Notes under the pieces: generated by a model | Told to the model about the DNA's origin: nothing | Seen by the model: only the letters and a program-made list of their open reading frames with translations | Database searches by the model: none | Translations under genes and position numbers: made by a program | NCBI RefSeq assembly: GCF_009789225.1 | Contig: NZ_WSTA01000001.1 | Span: 62,001-126,000, forward strand | Reading direction: 5' to 3' | Length of the DNA: 64,000 bases | Source: Agromyces seonyuensis | GTDB lineage: Bacteria > Actinomycetota > Actinomycetes > Actinomycetales > Microbacteriaceae | In this document: piece after piece, positions 17,351-25,515 of the stretch | Layout: every line of letters starts with the position of its first letter | How positions within the stretch are numbered: the stretch's first letter is position 1

Positions 17351-18541
17351 ATGGGGTCGGGGAGAGCGTTCCGCTGGACGGTCGGAGTGACCGCCGCCGC
17401 GCTCGCGCTGCTGGGCGGCGTCGTGGCCGTCGAGGCGACCCGGGTCGTGGGCGACGTCCTCGATGCGCCGACGGCCGCCGCGTTCGCCGAGCAGCACGCC
17501 GGCGCGGCGGACGGCGAGCCGGGCTCTCTCGTCAAGTCGCAGGAGCTGCACGGGGTGCCCGCGGCGAGCCGCGCGTGGCGGCTCATGTACCGCTCGACCG
17601 ATCACGCGGGGGAGACCGTCGTCGTGACGGGCATCCTCGTCGTACCGCTCGGGCCGGCGCCTCCGGGCGGGCGCACGGTCGTCTCGTGGGGGCATCCCAC
17701 CACCGGCGTCGCCGAGCATTGCGCGCCCTCGAGGGCCGCGGACTCCACGATCGGCATCGAGGGCCTGCGCCCCCTGCTCGACCGCGGGTACGCGGTCGTC
17801 GCGACCGACTACGCCGGCATGGGGACCGACGGACCCGACTCGTATCTGATCGGTACGACGGAGGGCGCCAACGTGCTCGATGCCGCACGCGCCGCCACCA
17901 CGATCGACGCCGCCCAGGCGAGCGACCGCGTCATCCTCTGGGGGCACTCCCAGGGCGGTCAGGCCGTGCTCTTCGCGGCGGAGCGCGCCGCGTCGTACGC
18001 GCCCGAGCTCGAACTCCTGGGCGTCGCCGTCGCCGCGCCCGCCGCCGACCTCGATGCCCTCTTCCTCGCCCACACCGACGATGTGTCGGGCGTCACGATC
18101 GGTTCCTACGCCTTCGGCGCGTATGCCGACGCCTATGCCGACCGGGGCGCCGACCTGGCGGACATCCTCACGCCGGCGGCACGGGCGGCCCTGCCGGAGC
18201 TCCAACAGCCCTGCCTGCTGACCGATCTCGACGCCCTGCACGCGATCGCGAGACCGCTCGTCGGCGGTTTCCTCGCCGCCGATCCGACGACGCTCGAACC
18301 GTGGGCGAGCCTGCTCGAGGAGAACTCGGCCGGATCGGTCGGCTTCGACGCGCCGCTGTTCGTCGCGCAGGGACTCGCCGACGAACTCGTGCCGCCCACG
18401 GCGACCGCCGAGTTCGTGGAGCACGAGCGCTCGCTCGGCCTGGAGGTGACGAGCCGGCGCATCCCCGACGTCGACCACGGGGAGATCGCCTATGCCGCCA
18501 TCCCGTCGTTGCTCGCCTGGCTCGACGCCCACGTGGACTGA
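17351..18541 (+). CDS. Secreted alpha/beta hydrolase, secretory-lipase type
   Basis: This 396-residue protein has an N-terminal signal peptide or anchor (hydrophobic residues about 8-27) followed by an alpha/beta hydrolase domain. The nucleophile elbow is GHSQGG, the acid probably lies in GLADELVPPTATAEF and the catalytic His in DVDHGEIAY. A conserved block, VSWGHPTTGVAEHCAPS, with YAVVATDYAGMGTDG is typical of the secretory lipase (LIP) family. It likely hydrolyses esters outside the membrane. The start is the ATG at 17351; the longer frame adds sequence before the signal peptide. It stands alone between two small membrane-protein genes on the same strand. Confidence 0.88.
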   Translation: MGSGRAFRWTVGVTAAALALLGGVVAVEATRVVGDVLDAPTAAAFAEQHAGAADGEPGSLVKSQELHGVPAASRAWRLMYRSTDHAGETVVVTGILVVPLGPAPPGGRTVVSWGHPTTGVAEHCAPSRAADSTIGIEGLRPLLDRGYAVVATDYAGMGTDGPDSYLIGTTEGANVLDAARAATTIDAAQASDRVILWGHSQGGQAVLFAAERAASYAPELELLGVAVAAPAADLDALFLAHTDDVSGVTIGSYAFGAYADAYADRGADLADILTPAARAALPELQQPCLLTDLDALHAIARPLVGGFLAADPTTLEPWASLLEENSAGSVGFDAPLFVAQGLADELVPPTATAEFVEHERSLGLEVTSRRIPDVDHGEIAYAAIPSLLAWLDAHVD

Positions 18542-18607
18542 GGATCGGACCCGGTTGCCGCGCGGTCGCGGCGACGGGAGACTTCCGGTATCGGAGAGGA
18601 GCGCGGG

Positions 18608-19309
18608 ATGAGCGGAGCGCAGCCTCCAGGGCGGAGCGGCGTCGGCGGGTTCCCGCCCTCGAGCACCGGCGGGGGGCCGGCGGACCGACCGGGCAACGGC
18701 CTCGGGCTCGCCGCGCTCATCGTGGGCATCGCGGCGCTCGTCCTGGCGGTCATCCCGTTCGCGAGCTTCGGAGCCTGGGTGCTCGGGCTCGTGGCGGTCG
18801 GGCTGGCCGTCGGCGGGCTCGCGGTGCGCAATCGGCCGCGCGGCACGTCGATCGCGGGTCTCGTCGTCGGCATCCTCGCGGTGCTCGTCGTCGTCGTCAT
18901 CTCGATCGTGACGATCGTCGGCACGGCGAGCGTGATCGGACGGATCATCGAGTCCGCGACCGTCGCGCCGTTGGAGCCCGTGCCGAGCGAGCCGGGGGTG
19001 CCTCGGGCCGGCGCGACCGTGGTCGTCTACGAGGTCGAGACCGACGGGTCGACGATCCGCACGGTCGCCTATGCGACGCTCGCGGGCGCGTCGTTCGGTC
19101 AGGAGACCGAGCACGACGTCATCCCGCCGTTCGAGCGCACCTACGAGGTCGTCGCCGATGCCGACGCTCGATTCGTCTCCCTCGTCGCGCAGGCGTCGAA
19201 CGACGCGACGTCGATCACCTGCCGCATCCTCGTCGACGGCGAATCGATCACGGAACGCAGTGCGACCGGGCCCGCCGCGGTCGTGACGTGCGTCGGCGCG
19301 GGCGGCTGA
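18608..19309 (+). CDS. DUF4190 membrane protein with MmpS-like C-terminal domain
   Basis: This 233-residue protein has a Gly/Pro-rich cytoplasmic N-terminus, two DUF4190-type membrane helices (about 33-75), a third helix (about 80-115), and an extracytoplasmic domain. In that domain TVVVYEVETDG, then VSLVAQASNDATSITCRILVDGE, then VVTC resemble the immunoglobulin-like fold of mycobacterial MmpS proteins, including the two cysteines. MmpS proteins assist RND-type lipid exporters in mycobacteria, but no RND gene is nearby here. It has a ribosome binding site (GGAGAGGAG) upstream and ends in a strong terminator shared with msrA. Confidence 0.78.
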   Translation: MSGAQPPGRSGVGGFPPSSTGGGPADRPGNGLGLAALIVGIAALVLAVIPFASFGAWVLGLVAVGLAVGGLAVRNRPRGTSIAGLVVGILAVLVVVVISIVTIVGTASVIGRIIESATVAPLEPVPSEPGVPRAGATVVVYEVETDGSTIRTVAYATLAGASFGQETEHDVIPPFERTYEVVADADARFVSLVAQASNDATSITCRILVDGESITERSATGPAAVVTCVGAGG

Positions 19310-19325
19310 GCCCCCGGCACGCGGA

Positions 19326-19355
19326 ACGGCCGCCCCGCACGTGCGGGACGGCCGT
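19326..19355. terminator. Bidirectional terminator between convergent genes
   Basis: ACGGCC at 19326 and GGCCGT ending at 19355 form a 14-bp stem with one mismatch around a CG-centred loop. A TCCTTCGTTC tail follows on the + side. It separates the MmpS-like gene from msrA. Confidence 0.7.
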
Positions 19356-19384
19356 CCTTCGTTCGTCGGCGTTCGTTCCTGGAC

Positions 19385-19939
19385 TCAGGCCTCGGCGCTC
19401 TCGCGACGGGGCAGCTTCCAACCGGGGCGCACGAAGTGGCACGTGTAGCCCCAGGGGATGCGCTCCAGGTAGTCCTGGTGCTCGGGCTCGGCCTCCCAGA
19501 AGGGGGCGGCGGGCTCGATCGTCGTCACGGCCGGCCCCGGCCAGAGGCCGGAGGCATCCACGTCGGCGATGGTGTCGCGGGCGATCTGCTCCTGCTCCGG
19601 GTCCTGCGGGAAGATCGCCGAGCGGTAGCTCGTGCCGACGTCGTTGCCCTGGCGGTTCAGGGTCGACGGGTCGTGGATCTGGAAGAAGAACTCCAGGAGG
19701 CTCCGGTAGTCCGTCTTCGCCGGGTCGTAGACGATCTCGAGGGCCTCGGCGTGGCCGGGGTGGTTGCGGTAGGTGGCGTGGTCGTTGGAGCCGCCCGTGT
19801 AGCCCACGCGCGTGCCCAGCACGCCGGGGAGCTTCCGGACGAGGTCCTCCATGCCCCAGAAACAGCCGCCCGCGAGCACCGCGGTCGCGGTGCCGTCGCG
19901 GTGCGTGACGGCGCCGGTGTCGGCGGGTCCGCTCGTCAT
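19385..19939 (-). CDS. msrA: Peptide-methionine (S)-S-oxide reductase
   Basis: MsrA reduces the S epimer of methionine sulfoxide in proteins. The 184-residue protein has the active-site GGCFWG with catalytic Cys26, then [26 protein letters not shown] and the C-terminal [27 protein letters not shown], all family hallmarks. It starts in a 4-bp overlap with msrB, so both stereo-specific reductases are made from one message. It is cytosolic, since no signal peptide is visible. Neither typical C-terminal resolving cysteine of the long MsrA forms is obvious beyond a Cys in YTCHFVRPG. Confidence 0.95.
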   Translation of the reverse strand: MTSGPADTGAVTHRDGTATAVLAGGCFWGMEDLVRKLPGVLGTRVGYTGGSNDHATYRNHPGHAEALEIVYDPAKTDYRSLLEFFFQIHDPSTLNRQGNDVGTSYRSAIFPQDPEQEQIARDTIADVDASGLWPGPAVTTIEPAAPFWEAEPEHQDYLERIPWGYTCHFVRPGWKLPRRESAEA

Positions 19940-20448
19940 GATGCGTCCTCCTCGTCGCCGGTCTCGGCCGGCGCGTTCGTCTGAATGGATGCCTCGGAGC
20001 CGGCGGCTCCGAAACGGTCGGCGTACTCGCCGTAGCCCTGCTCGGTCAGCTCCTCGGCCGGCACGAACCGCAGGGCGGCGGAGTTCATGCAGTATCGCAG
20101 CCCGCCCTGGTCGGCGGGTCCGTCGTCGAACACGTGGCCGAGGTGGCTGTCGGCTCCGCTCGAGCGCACCTCGACGCGCTTCATCCAGAGGGTGCGGTCG
20201 ACGTGCTCGGTGACGGCGTCCGACTGGATGGGTCGGGTGAAGCTCGGCCAGCCGGATCGGCTGTCGTACTTGTCGGCGGAGCTGAAGAGCGGCTGTCCGG
20301 AGACCACGTCGACGTAGATGCCGTCGTCGTGGAGGTTCCAGTAGGCGTTGCGGAAGGCCGGCTCCGTGCCGGCCTCCTGCGTCACGGCGAACTGGTTCGG
20401 CGTGAGGCGGGCGATGGCGTCGTCGGTCTTGCGGTACTCGCGTGGCAT
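19936..20448 (-). CDS. msrB: Peptide-methionine (R)-S-oxide reductase
   Basis: MsrB reduces the R epimer of methionine sulfoxide. The 170-residue protein has [26 protein letters not shown] and the catalytic Cys120 in RYCMNSAAL. The two CxxC pairs that bind zinc in many MsrB proteins are absent ([13 protein letters not shown] replaces one), as is the usual resolving Cys before GWPSF. It is therefore a zinc-free form with a single cysteine, probably recycled through a sulfenic acid by an external thiol. The ATG at 20448 was chosen because the longer frame adds Arg-rich sequence. The tail of about 30 residues is acidic. Confidence 0.95.
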   Translation of the reverse strand: MPREYRKTDDAIARLTPNQFAVTQEAGTEPAFRNAYWNLHDDGIYVDVVSGQPLFSSADKYDSRSGWPSFTRPIQSDAVTEHVDRTLWMKRVEVRSSGADSHLGHVFDDGPADQGGLRYCMNSAALRFVPAEELTEQGYGEYADRFGAAGSEASIQTNAPAETGDEEDAS

Positions 20449-20671
20449 CTGGTGTGGACCCCCTTCGGTGCGCCGCCGGCTGCGGCGTCCATGCGCCGGT
20501 CGTTCCGGCGTCACAGGATGAAACCCCTCAGGGGGCCGGTTTGGTCCCGCGAACCTGAAAACGGGCTGTGAGTTGGAACGACGACGGGACCGGTGATCGG
20601 CATCCGTGCCGGGCGCGGGATTCCCGGCGGATCGCCAGCCCCGCGAGTGGCAACGGGACGGCGCGCCGGAC

Positions 20672-20677
20672 TAGGCT
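20672..20677 (+). promoter_or_regulatory. -10 element of efp-nusB
   Basis: TAGGCT lies about 63 nt before efp. A short hairpin (GGGCG at 20683-20687 with CGCCC at 20695-20699, T-rich loop) would form at the very 5' end of the message. Confidence 0.4.
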
Positions 20678-20740
20678 TGACGGGGCGTTTTTTCCGCCCG
20701 AGCATCTTCCTGCAACTGAACCCCACGAACGGATCACTCC

Positions 20741-21304
20741 ATGGCTTCGACCGCTGACATCAAGAACGGCATCGTCCTCAACATCGACGGACAGCTCTGG
20801 AGCGTCATCGAGTTCCAGCACGTCAAGCCGGGCAAGGGCGGTGCCTTCGTGCGCACCAAGCTCAAGAACGTCGTCACCGGCAAGGTCGTCGACCGCACCT
20901 ACAACGCGGGCGCGAAGATCGACATCGAGAACGTCGACCGCCGCGACTTCACCTACCTCTACAACGACGGCTCCGGCTTCGTGTTCATGGACCAGTCGGA
21001 CTACGACCAGATCACGGTCCCCGACGTCGTCGTGGGCGACGCCGCGAACTTCATGCTCGAGAACCAGTCGGTCACGATCGCCCTGAACAACGGCAACCCG
21101 CTCTACGTCGAGCTGCCCGCGTCCGTGGTGCTCGAGATCACCTACACCGAGCCGGGCCTCCAGGGCGACCGTTCGACCGGTGGCACCAAGGCCGCCACCG
21201 TCGAGACCGGCTACGAGATCCAGGTGCCGCTCTTCCTCGAGACCGGCACGAAGGTCAAGGTCGACACCCGTTCGGGCGACTACCTCGGCCGTGTGAACGA
21301 CTAG
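20741..21304 (+). CDS. efp: Elongation factor P
   Basis: EF-P binds ribosomes stalled at polyproline stretches and promotes peptide-bond formation. The 187-residue protein has the three-barrel EF-P layout, with the P-site loop [10 protein letters not shown] and Lys32 at its tip. No sequence feature points to a dedicated modification enzyme; actinobacterial EF-Ps are reported to work with an unmodified Lys in a rigid Pro-Gly-Lys-Gly loop. The family signature [28 protein letters not shown] is present. Its stop codon overlaps the GTG of nusB by 1 bp. Confidence 0.97.
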   Translation: MASTADIKNGIVLNIDGQLWSVIEFQHVKPGKGGAFVRTKLKNVVTGKVVDRTYNAGAKIDIENVDRRDFTYLYNDGSGFVFMDQSDYDQITVPDVVVGDAANFMLENQSVTIALNNGNPLYVELPASVVLEITYTEPGLQGDRSTGGTKAATVETGYEIQVPLFLETGTKVKVDTRSGDYLGRVND

Positions 21305-21717
21305 TGAGCGCCCGCACCAAGGCCCGCAAGCGCGCGATCGACCTGCTCTACGCAGCCGACGTCCGCCAGGTCCCCGTCGAACAGCTCCTCCTCGCGGAGG
21401 CCGAGCGCGCGGCGAACGAGCCCGAGCGTCAGGCGTCGTGGCTCTACGCGCGCGAGATCGTCGACGGCATCGTCGACCACCGCGTCGAGATCGACGAGCT
21501 CATCCAGACGCACGCCCGTGGCTGGACGCTCGAGCGCATGCCCGCCGTCGACCGTGCGATCCTCCGCGTCGGCGCGTGGGAGATCCTGCACAACCCGAAC
21601 GTGCCCGACGCGGTCGCGATCTCCGAAGCGGTCGATCAGGCCACGGAGCTCTCGACCGAGGACTCGTCGAGCTTCGTGAACGGCCTCCTGGCGGCCATCT
21701 CGCACTCGCGGGGCTGA
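21304..21717 (+). CDS. nusB: Transcription antitermination factor NusB
   Basis: NusB binds BoxA RNA with NusE and supports antitermination, chiefly on rRNA operons. The 137-residue all-helical protein starts SARTKARKRAIDLLYAADVR, with the conserved Arg-rich first helix, and has RMPAVDRAILRVGAWEIL and the C-terminal SSFVNGLLAAI. The GTG start overlaps the efp stop by 1 bp, so translation is coupled. A hairpin terminator follows. Confidence 0.95.
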   Translation: MSARTKARKRAIDLLYAADVRQVPVEQLLLAEAERAANEPERQASWLYAREIVDGIVDHRVEIDELIQTHARGWTLERMPAVDRAILRVGAWEILHNPNVPDAVAISEAVDQATELSTEDSSSFVNGLLAAISHSRG

Positions 21718-21738
21718 CCCCGGCGACGACGATCCGAC

Positions 21739-21775
21739 GGCGGTCGCGGGCATCCGAGGATGCCTCGCGGCCGCC
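21739..21775. terminator. Terminator between convergent genes
   Basis: GGCGG from 21739 and GCCGCC ending at 21775 form a long stem, with GGCATCC/GGATGCC near the top and one bulge. It lies between nusB and the convergent membrane-protein gene. Confidence 0.6.
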
Positions 21776-21791
21776 GTTCGCGTGTCAGCTG

Positions 21792-22418
21792 TCAGCCCGC
21801 ACGGTCCGCGTCGTCGAAGTCCGGCGCGTCGGCGCGCGGCGCCCAGGCGGCGAGCGCGGCGAACTCGACGGAGAGTCCGACGAGGGTGCCGTGCGGCCAG
21901 TAGCCGAGGAGCACCGTGGCGAGCGCGGCGACGACGAGCGTGAGCCCGACGACGAGACGCTCCCAGAGCGGCACCCGCTCCCGCGGGGCGACGGCGGCGA
22001 TGATGAACCCCCAGGCGCCGATCACGATGAGCAGGAGCCCCTCGGCGCCCCAGATCGGATGCAGCGGGGCATCCTCGGGCCAGCTCACGTAGCTCAGCAC
22101 GGTGACGGGCGCCCCGGCGAGCAGGAGCGCGCCGAGCACCCGACCGCTCCAACCGAGCCGGGCGAGGACCGGACCGGTCGCGAACCAGAGCAGCGCGAAC
22201 GAGACGGCCGCGAGCGAGCCGTACAGGAAGTAGCCGTCGAGGTCCGCGGTCGCCGTCACGAGCGCGTCGTACGGCGCCAGGTCGAGGACGTCCGTCGCCC
22301 ACCCCGGCATCCCGGAGCCCGAGAACTCCAGGTGCATGAGCGGCAGCAGCACGAGCGACCAGAGTCCCGCGAGCAGGGCCAGCGCGACCGACCAGGTGCG
22401 AGACGGGAGATTCCGCAT
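21792..22418 (-). CDS. Hypothetical multi-spanning membrane protein
   Basis: This 208-residue protein has about five hydrophobic segments (near residues 10-28, 55-80, 88-110, 120-140 and 150-172) separated by short loops, and ends in an acidic Asp-rich tail. I do not recognise the family with confidence. The ATG at 22418 is supported by a TACGGT box 7 nt upstream on the - strand. It diverges from the DsbA-like lipoprotein gene about 100 bp away and converges with nusB. No catalytic motif is visible. Confidence 0.75.
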   Translation of the reverse strand: MRNLPSRTWSVALALLAGLWSLVLLPLMHLEFSGSGMPGWATDVLDLAPYDALVTATADLDGYFLYGSLAAVSFALLWFATGPVLARLGWSGRVLGALLLAGAPVTVLSYVSWPEDAPLHPIWGAEGLLLIVIGAWGFIIAAVAPRERVPLWERLVVGLTLVVAALATVLLGYWPHGTLVGLSVEFAALAAWAPRADAPDFDDADRAG

Positions 22419-22425
22419 GCTTCCG

Positions 22426-22431
22426 ACCGTA
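22426..22431 (-). promoter_or_regulatory. -10 element of a leaderless promoter
   Basis: TACGGT on the - strand lies 7 nt before the ATG at 22418. Confidence 0.4.
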
Positions 22432-22518
22432 TCGCGCCTCCTCGGAGCTGAGGATCGCTCGCCCTCGCGACCCGCCGAGGTGACGACTACGCTCGGTAGA
22501 AGTGAGAGGGGAACACCG

Positions 22519-23232
22519 ATGACTCGAGGAACACGCCGCGCCGGAGCGCTCGGCACCGCCCTGCTGGCCGCACTGCTGCTCGTCGGCTGCGCGAGCGGGG
22601 GCAGCGGCGGGAGCGGCGGCGACGTGCTGCCGAGCGATCAGGCCGTCCCGACCGGTACGGAGGGCGCGGCGCACTTCGACGACTATGCGCTCGTCACCGG
22701 CGAGGGCTCGATCGACGTGCAGCTCTGGTTCGATCTGCGTTGCCCGATCTGCCAGCAGTTCGAGGAGGCCGCGGGCGAGCAGATCGCCGGCCTCGTCGAC
22801 GACGGCACGATCACGTACTCGTTGCACCCCATGAACTTCCTCGACCGCGTCTCCGCGGGCACCTACTATTCGTCGCGCGCGGGCTCCGCGCTCACGTGCG
22901 TCGCCGTCGAGGACCCCGACGCCCTGCTCGACGCGATGCAGGTGCTCTACGAGGCGCAGCCCGAAGAGGGCACCGAGGGCCTGACGAACACCGAGATCAA
23001 CGGCGTGCTCGAGGACGGCGGGATCGAGGGCCTCGGGGAGTGCGTCGACGAGATGCCCTACACGTCCTGGGTGCAGGCCTCCAACGACGCGGCCCTCGCC
23101 GGCATCGAGGGCGCGGACGTCGAGGCGATCCAGGGCACGCCGACGCTCATCGTGAACGGTACGAGCTATCAGGGCTCGGTCTCCGACGCGGACGCGATCA
23201 TCGACTTCATAACGTCGGGCGGGCAGTCCTAG
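22519..23232 (+). CDS. DsbA-like thioredoxin-fold lipoprotein
   Basis: This 237-residue exported protein has a lipoprotein signal peptide with lipobox LVGC, giving Cys24 as the lipidated residue. A Gly/Ser linker and a DsbA-type thioredoxin domain follow. The redox motif is CPIC (Cys75, Cys78) after VQLWFDLR, and the cis-proline is in IQGTPTLIVNG near the C-terminus. It probably oxidises or shuffles disulfides outside the membrane, like other actinobacterial DsbA/Com1-type proteins. The ATG at 22519 follows a GAGAGGGG ribosome binding site. Confidence 0.9.
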   Translation: MTRGTRRAGALGTALLAALLLVGCASGGSGGSGGDVLPSDQAVPTGTEGAAHFDDYALVTGEGSIDVQLWFDLRCPICQQFEEAAGEQIAGLVDDGTITYSLHPMNFLDRVSAGTYYSSRAGSALTCVAVEDPDALLDAMQVLYEAQPEEGTEGLTNTEINGVLEDGGIEGLGECVDEMPYTSWVQASNDAALAGIEGADVEAIQGTPTLIVNGTSYQGSVSDADAIIDFITSGGQS

Positions 23233-23276
23233 GACGCATCGCGCGCACGGAGTCGCACGGACGGCGACACCTCGAG

Positions 23277-23307
23277 GACGGCCGGTTCCCGCAGGGGGCC
23301 GGCCGTC
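23277..23307. terminator. Terminator between convergent genes
   Basis: GACGGCCGG at 23277-23285 and CCGGCCGTC at 23299-23307 form a perfect 9-bp stem with a 13-nt loop. It lies between the DsbA-like gene and the convergent transporter gene. The U-tail is weak. Confidence 0.6.
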
Positions 23308-23334
23308 GTCGTGCTCCGGGGGAGGCGTCGCTCG

Positions 23335-24591
23335 TCACCCGCCTTGCGCGAGGGCGAGCAGCACGCCGCCGGCCGCACCGACGATGACGACGACCCACGG
23401 CGGGATGCGCCAGGCGACGAGGAGCGCGAAGCAGGCGAGCGCCAGCGCGAAGGATGCCGGGTCCGTGACCGCCGTCGTGAAGACCGGGTCGTAGAGGGCG
23501 GCGCCGAGCACCCCGACGACGGCCGCGTTCGCGCCGGCCATCGCGGCCCGCGCGGCCGGTCGGGCTCGGAGCCGGTCCCAGAACGGCAGGGCGGCGACGA
23601 GGAGGAGCATCCCGGGCAGGAAGACTGCGACGAGCGCGATGGCCGCACTCACGAGCGCGAGCGGCCAGGGGGCGGCGAACGCGCCGAGGTAGGCGGCGAA
23701 CGTGAACAGCGGACCGGGCACCGCCTGCGCCGCACCGTACCCGGCGAGGAACTCCGCGGGCGTCACGAGACCGCCGTCGACCGCGACGCCCTCGAGCAGT
23801 GGCAGCACGACGTGCCCGCCGCCGAAGACGAGCGCGCCGGCCCGGAAGAAGCCGTCGGCGAGATCGAGGAGGCTCCCCGGCAGCAGGGCGGCCGCGGCGG
23901 GCAGAGCGACGAGCAGCGCCGCGAACACCGAGAGCGCGACGAGGCCGGCTCGGCGGGAGACCCCGAAGCCAGATGCGGTCGCCGGGGCGGCCGATGACGC
24001 TCCCGCATCGTCGGAGGCGAACGCGTCCCGGCACCAGCGGAGCCCGGCGAGCGCGCCGAGGGCGATGGCGAGGACCGGAGCGAACGCGAGCCCCGTCAGC
24101 AGCACGAGGACGGCCGCGCCGACGGCGATGCTCGCGCGCGCGGCATCCGGGGCGAGGGTGCGCGCCATGCCGAGCACCGCGTGCGCGACGACGGCGACGG
24201 CGACGAGCTGCAGGCCGAGCAGGATGCCCGCGCCGACGGTGCTGCCGAACAGCGGCGCCCCGAGGGCGACCGCGACCATGAGCACGGCCGAGGGCAGGGT
24301 GAACGCGCTCCACGCGGCGAGCGCGCCGCGCCAGCCCGCCCGGCGGAGACCGAGTGCGAACCCGACCTGGCTCGACGCGGGACCGGGCAGGAACTGCGCG
24401 AGGGCGACGAGCTCGGCGTAGTCCCGATCCGCGATCCAGCGCCGGCGCTCGACGAGTTCCGCGCGGAAGTAGCCGAGGTGGGCGATCGGCCCGCCGAACG
24501 AGGTGAGGCCGAGGCGCAGGAACGCGCTGAACACTTCGCCGGGGGCGCCGGGGTGATCGTCGGGGGCGCCGGGGTGCGCGGGGTCGTCCAC
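23335..24591 (-). CDS. chrA: Chromate transporter family protein (ChrA-like)
   Basis: This 418-residue membrane protein has two CHR domains. Each opens with the family pattern: FLRLGLTSFGGPIAHLGYFRAEL near the start of the first and FFRAGALVFGGGHVVLPLLE for the second, each followed by a GYGAAQAVPGPLFTFAAYLG-like or ALAQFLPGPASSQVGFALG block. About ten hydrophobic segments are visible. Family members export chromate in exchange for other ions, but many homologues have unknown substrates. The start is uncertain: GTG at 24591 gives the family's length, while an ATG at 24651 adds a Cys-rich stretch unlike homologues. It has no partner gene. Confidence 0.88.
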   Translation of the reverse strand: MDDPAHPGAPDDHPGAPGEVFSAFLRLGLTSFGGPIAHLGYFRAELVERRRWIADRDYAELVALAQFLPGPASSQVGFALGLRRAGWRGALAAWSAFTLPSAVLMVAVALGAPLFGSTVGAGILLGLQLVAVAVVAHAVLGMARTLAPDAARASIAVGAAVLVLLTGLAFAPVLAIALGALAGLRWCRDAFASDDAGASSAAPATASGFGVSRRAGLVALSVFAALLVALPAAAALLPGSLLDLADGFFRAGALVFGGGHVVLPLLEGVAVDGGLVTPAEFLAGYGAAQAVPGPLFTFAAYLGAFAAPWPLALVSAAIALVAVFLPGMLLLVAALPFWDRLRARPAARAAMAGANAAVVGVLGAALYDPVFTTAVTDPASFALALACFALLVAWRIPPWVVVIVGAAGGVLLALAQGG

Positions 24592-24806
24592 GCCGCGATT
24601 CTGCCCGCACGAGGTGAACGGCGTGCGCGCAGCGGAGCATTCCGCGCACATGAGCAGATCGTCGCTCGCAAGCCCAGTGGGAACGCTGAGGAAACCTCGG
24701 CGCCAGCCCCGATGCCGGGGTTCCGGGGGAGCGGTTCACTGATCGTCGTCGCACCTCGCGTCCCGTCCCCGCCTTGCACCGATGCTCTGGAAGGAGCTGC
24801 TTCGCC

Positions 24807-25337
24807 ATGTCCACGTCGATCGCCCCCACGCCCGGTATCCAGCCGGTCGGGCACCGCCCCGTCCCGGTCGTCGTCGCCGGGATCCTCGACCGCGGCGCCC
24901 GCGCCGAAGCCGCGCTCAAGGCGTTCCTCGAGCGCTGGAGCATCGCGGCGCTCCGCGTGAGCCTCGGCGCCGTCTTCGTCGCCTTCGGCGTGCTCAAGTT
25001 CTTCCCGGGCGTCAGCCCCATGGACGAACTCGTGCAGTCGACCTGGGCCGCACTGTCCTTCGGCCTCGTCACCGGGTACGCGGCGCTCGTCGTCACCGCG
25101 GTCATGGAGACGGCCGCCGGCCTCCTGCTGATCTCGGGGAAGTTCGCCCGCGCCGGACTCGTCGTCCTCGCGCTCTGCTTCGTCGGCATCCTCTCGCCGG
25201 TGGTGCTCTTCCCGGCCGAGCTCGTCACCGAGACCGGCCCGAGCCTGACCGGCCAGTACATCGCGAAGAACGTCGTGCTGATCGCCGCGGCGCTCGTCAT
25301 CGCCTCCAAGGCGCTGCGGGGCCGGACGGCCCGATGA
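24807..25337 (+). CDS. DoxX family membrane protein
   Basis: This 176-residue protein has a polar N-terminal segment of about 45 residues and four membrane helices. Its DoxX signature is RVSLGAVFVAFGVLKFFPGVSP in the first helix and the GLLLISGKFARAGLVVLA region in the middle. DoxX proteins are quinone-linked or redox-stress membrane proteins in some species; a precise role is not established here. The ATG at 24807 follows an AAGGAG ribosome binding site about 10 nt upstream. A strong terminator follows. It diverges from the chromate-type transporter. Confidence 0.85.
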   Translation: MSTSIAPTPGIQPVGHRPVPVVVAGILDRGARAEAALKAFLERWSIAALRVSLGAVFVAFGVLKFFPGVSPMDELVQSTWAALSFGLVTGYAALVVTAVMETAAGLLLISGKFARAGLVVLALCFVGILSPVVLFPAELVTETGPSLTGQYIAKNVVLIAAALVIASKALRGRTAR

Positions 25338-25363
25338 GCACGAGCACCCCCGCGAGCGAGACG

Positions 25364-25389
25364 GGGCGGAGCGCGCAGGCGCTCCGCCC
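25364..25389 (+). terminator. Intrinsic terminator after the DoxX gene
   Basis: GGGCGGAGCG (25364-25373) and CGCTCCGCCC (25380-25389) form a perfect 10-bp stem with a 6-nt loop, followed by TTTCCCGTTCC. Confidence 0.8.
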
Positions 25390-25450
25390 TTTCCCGTTCC
25401 CGCGTCTCCTCACCGCGGGCCGCGCGCCGGATCGGCGTCCGGAGGGCTGA

Positions 25451-25456
25451 TAGGCT
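25451..25456 (+). promoter_or_regulatory. -10 element of the pyr operon
   Basis: TAGGCT would start the message near 25463, giving a leader of about 50 nt with the PyrR-binding hairpin in it. Confidence 0.5.
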
Positions 25457-25473
25457 CTCAGACCGTTAGGCAA

Positions 25474-25504
25474 CCTTGAAGACCGTCCTGTGAGGCGGAG
25501 AAGG
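25474..25504 (+). ncRNA. PyrR-binding leader RNA element
   Basis: The loop TCCTGTGAGG (25486-25495) matches the known PyrR binding-loop consensus UCCNGNGAGG. It is closed by CCG/CGG, then purine-rich internal loops, then CCTT (25474-25477) pairing with AAGG (25501-25504). The lower stem and the nearby AAGGGAG contain the likely ribosome binding site of pyrR. PyrR bound to UMP would therefore hide the start of translation, as reported for actinobacterial pyr leaders. No terminator competes. Confidence 0.8.
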
Positions 25505-25515
25505 GAGTCGCTGCT

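Noticed and set aside
24592-24651. Cys-containing N-terminal extension of the chromate-type transporter
   Set aside because: An ATG at 24651 is in frame, but the extra residues do not resemble the family start and no ribosome binding site precedes it.
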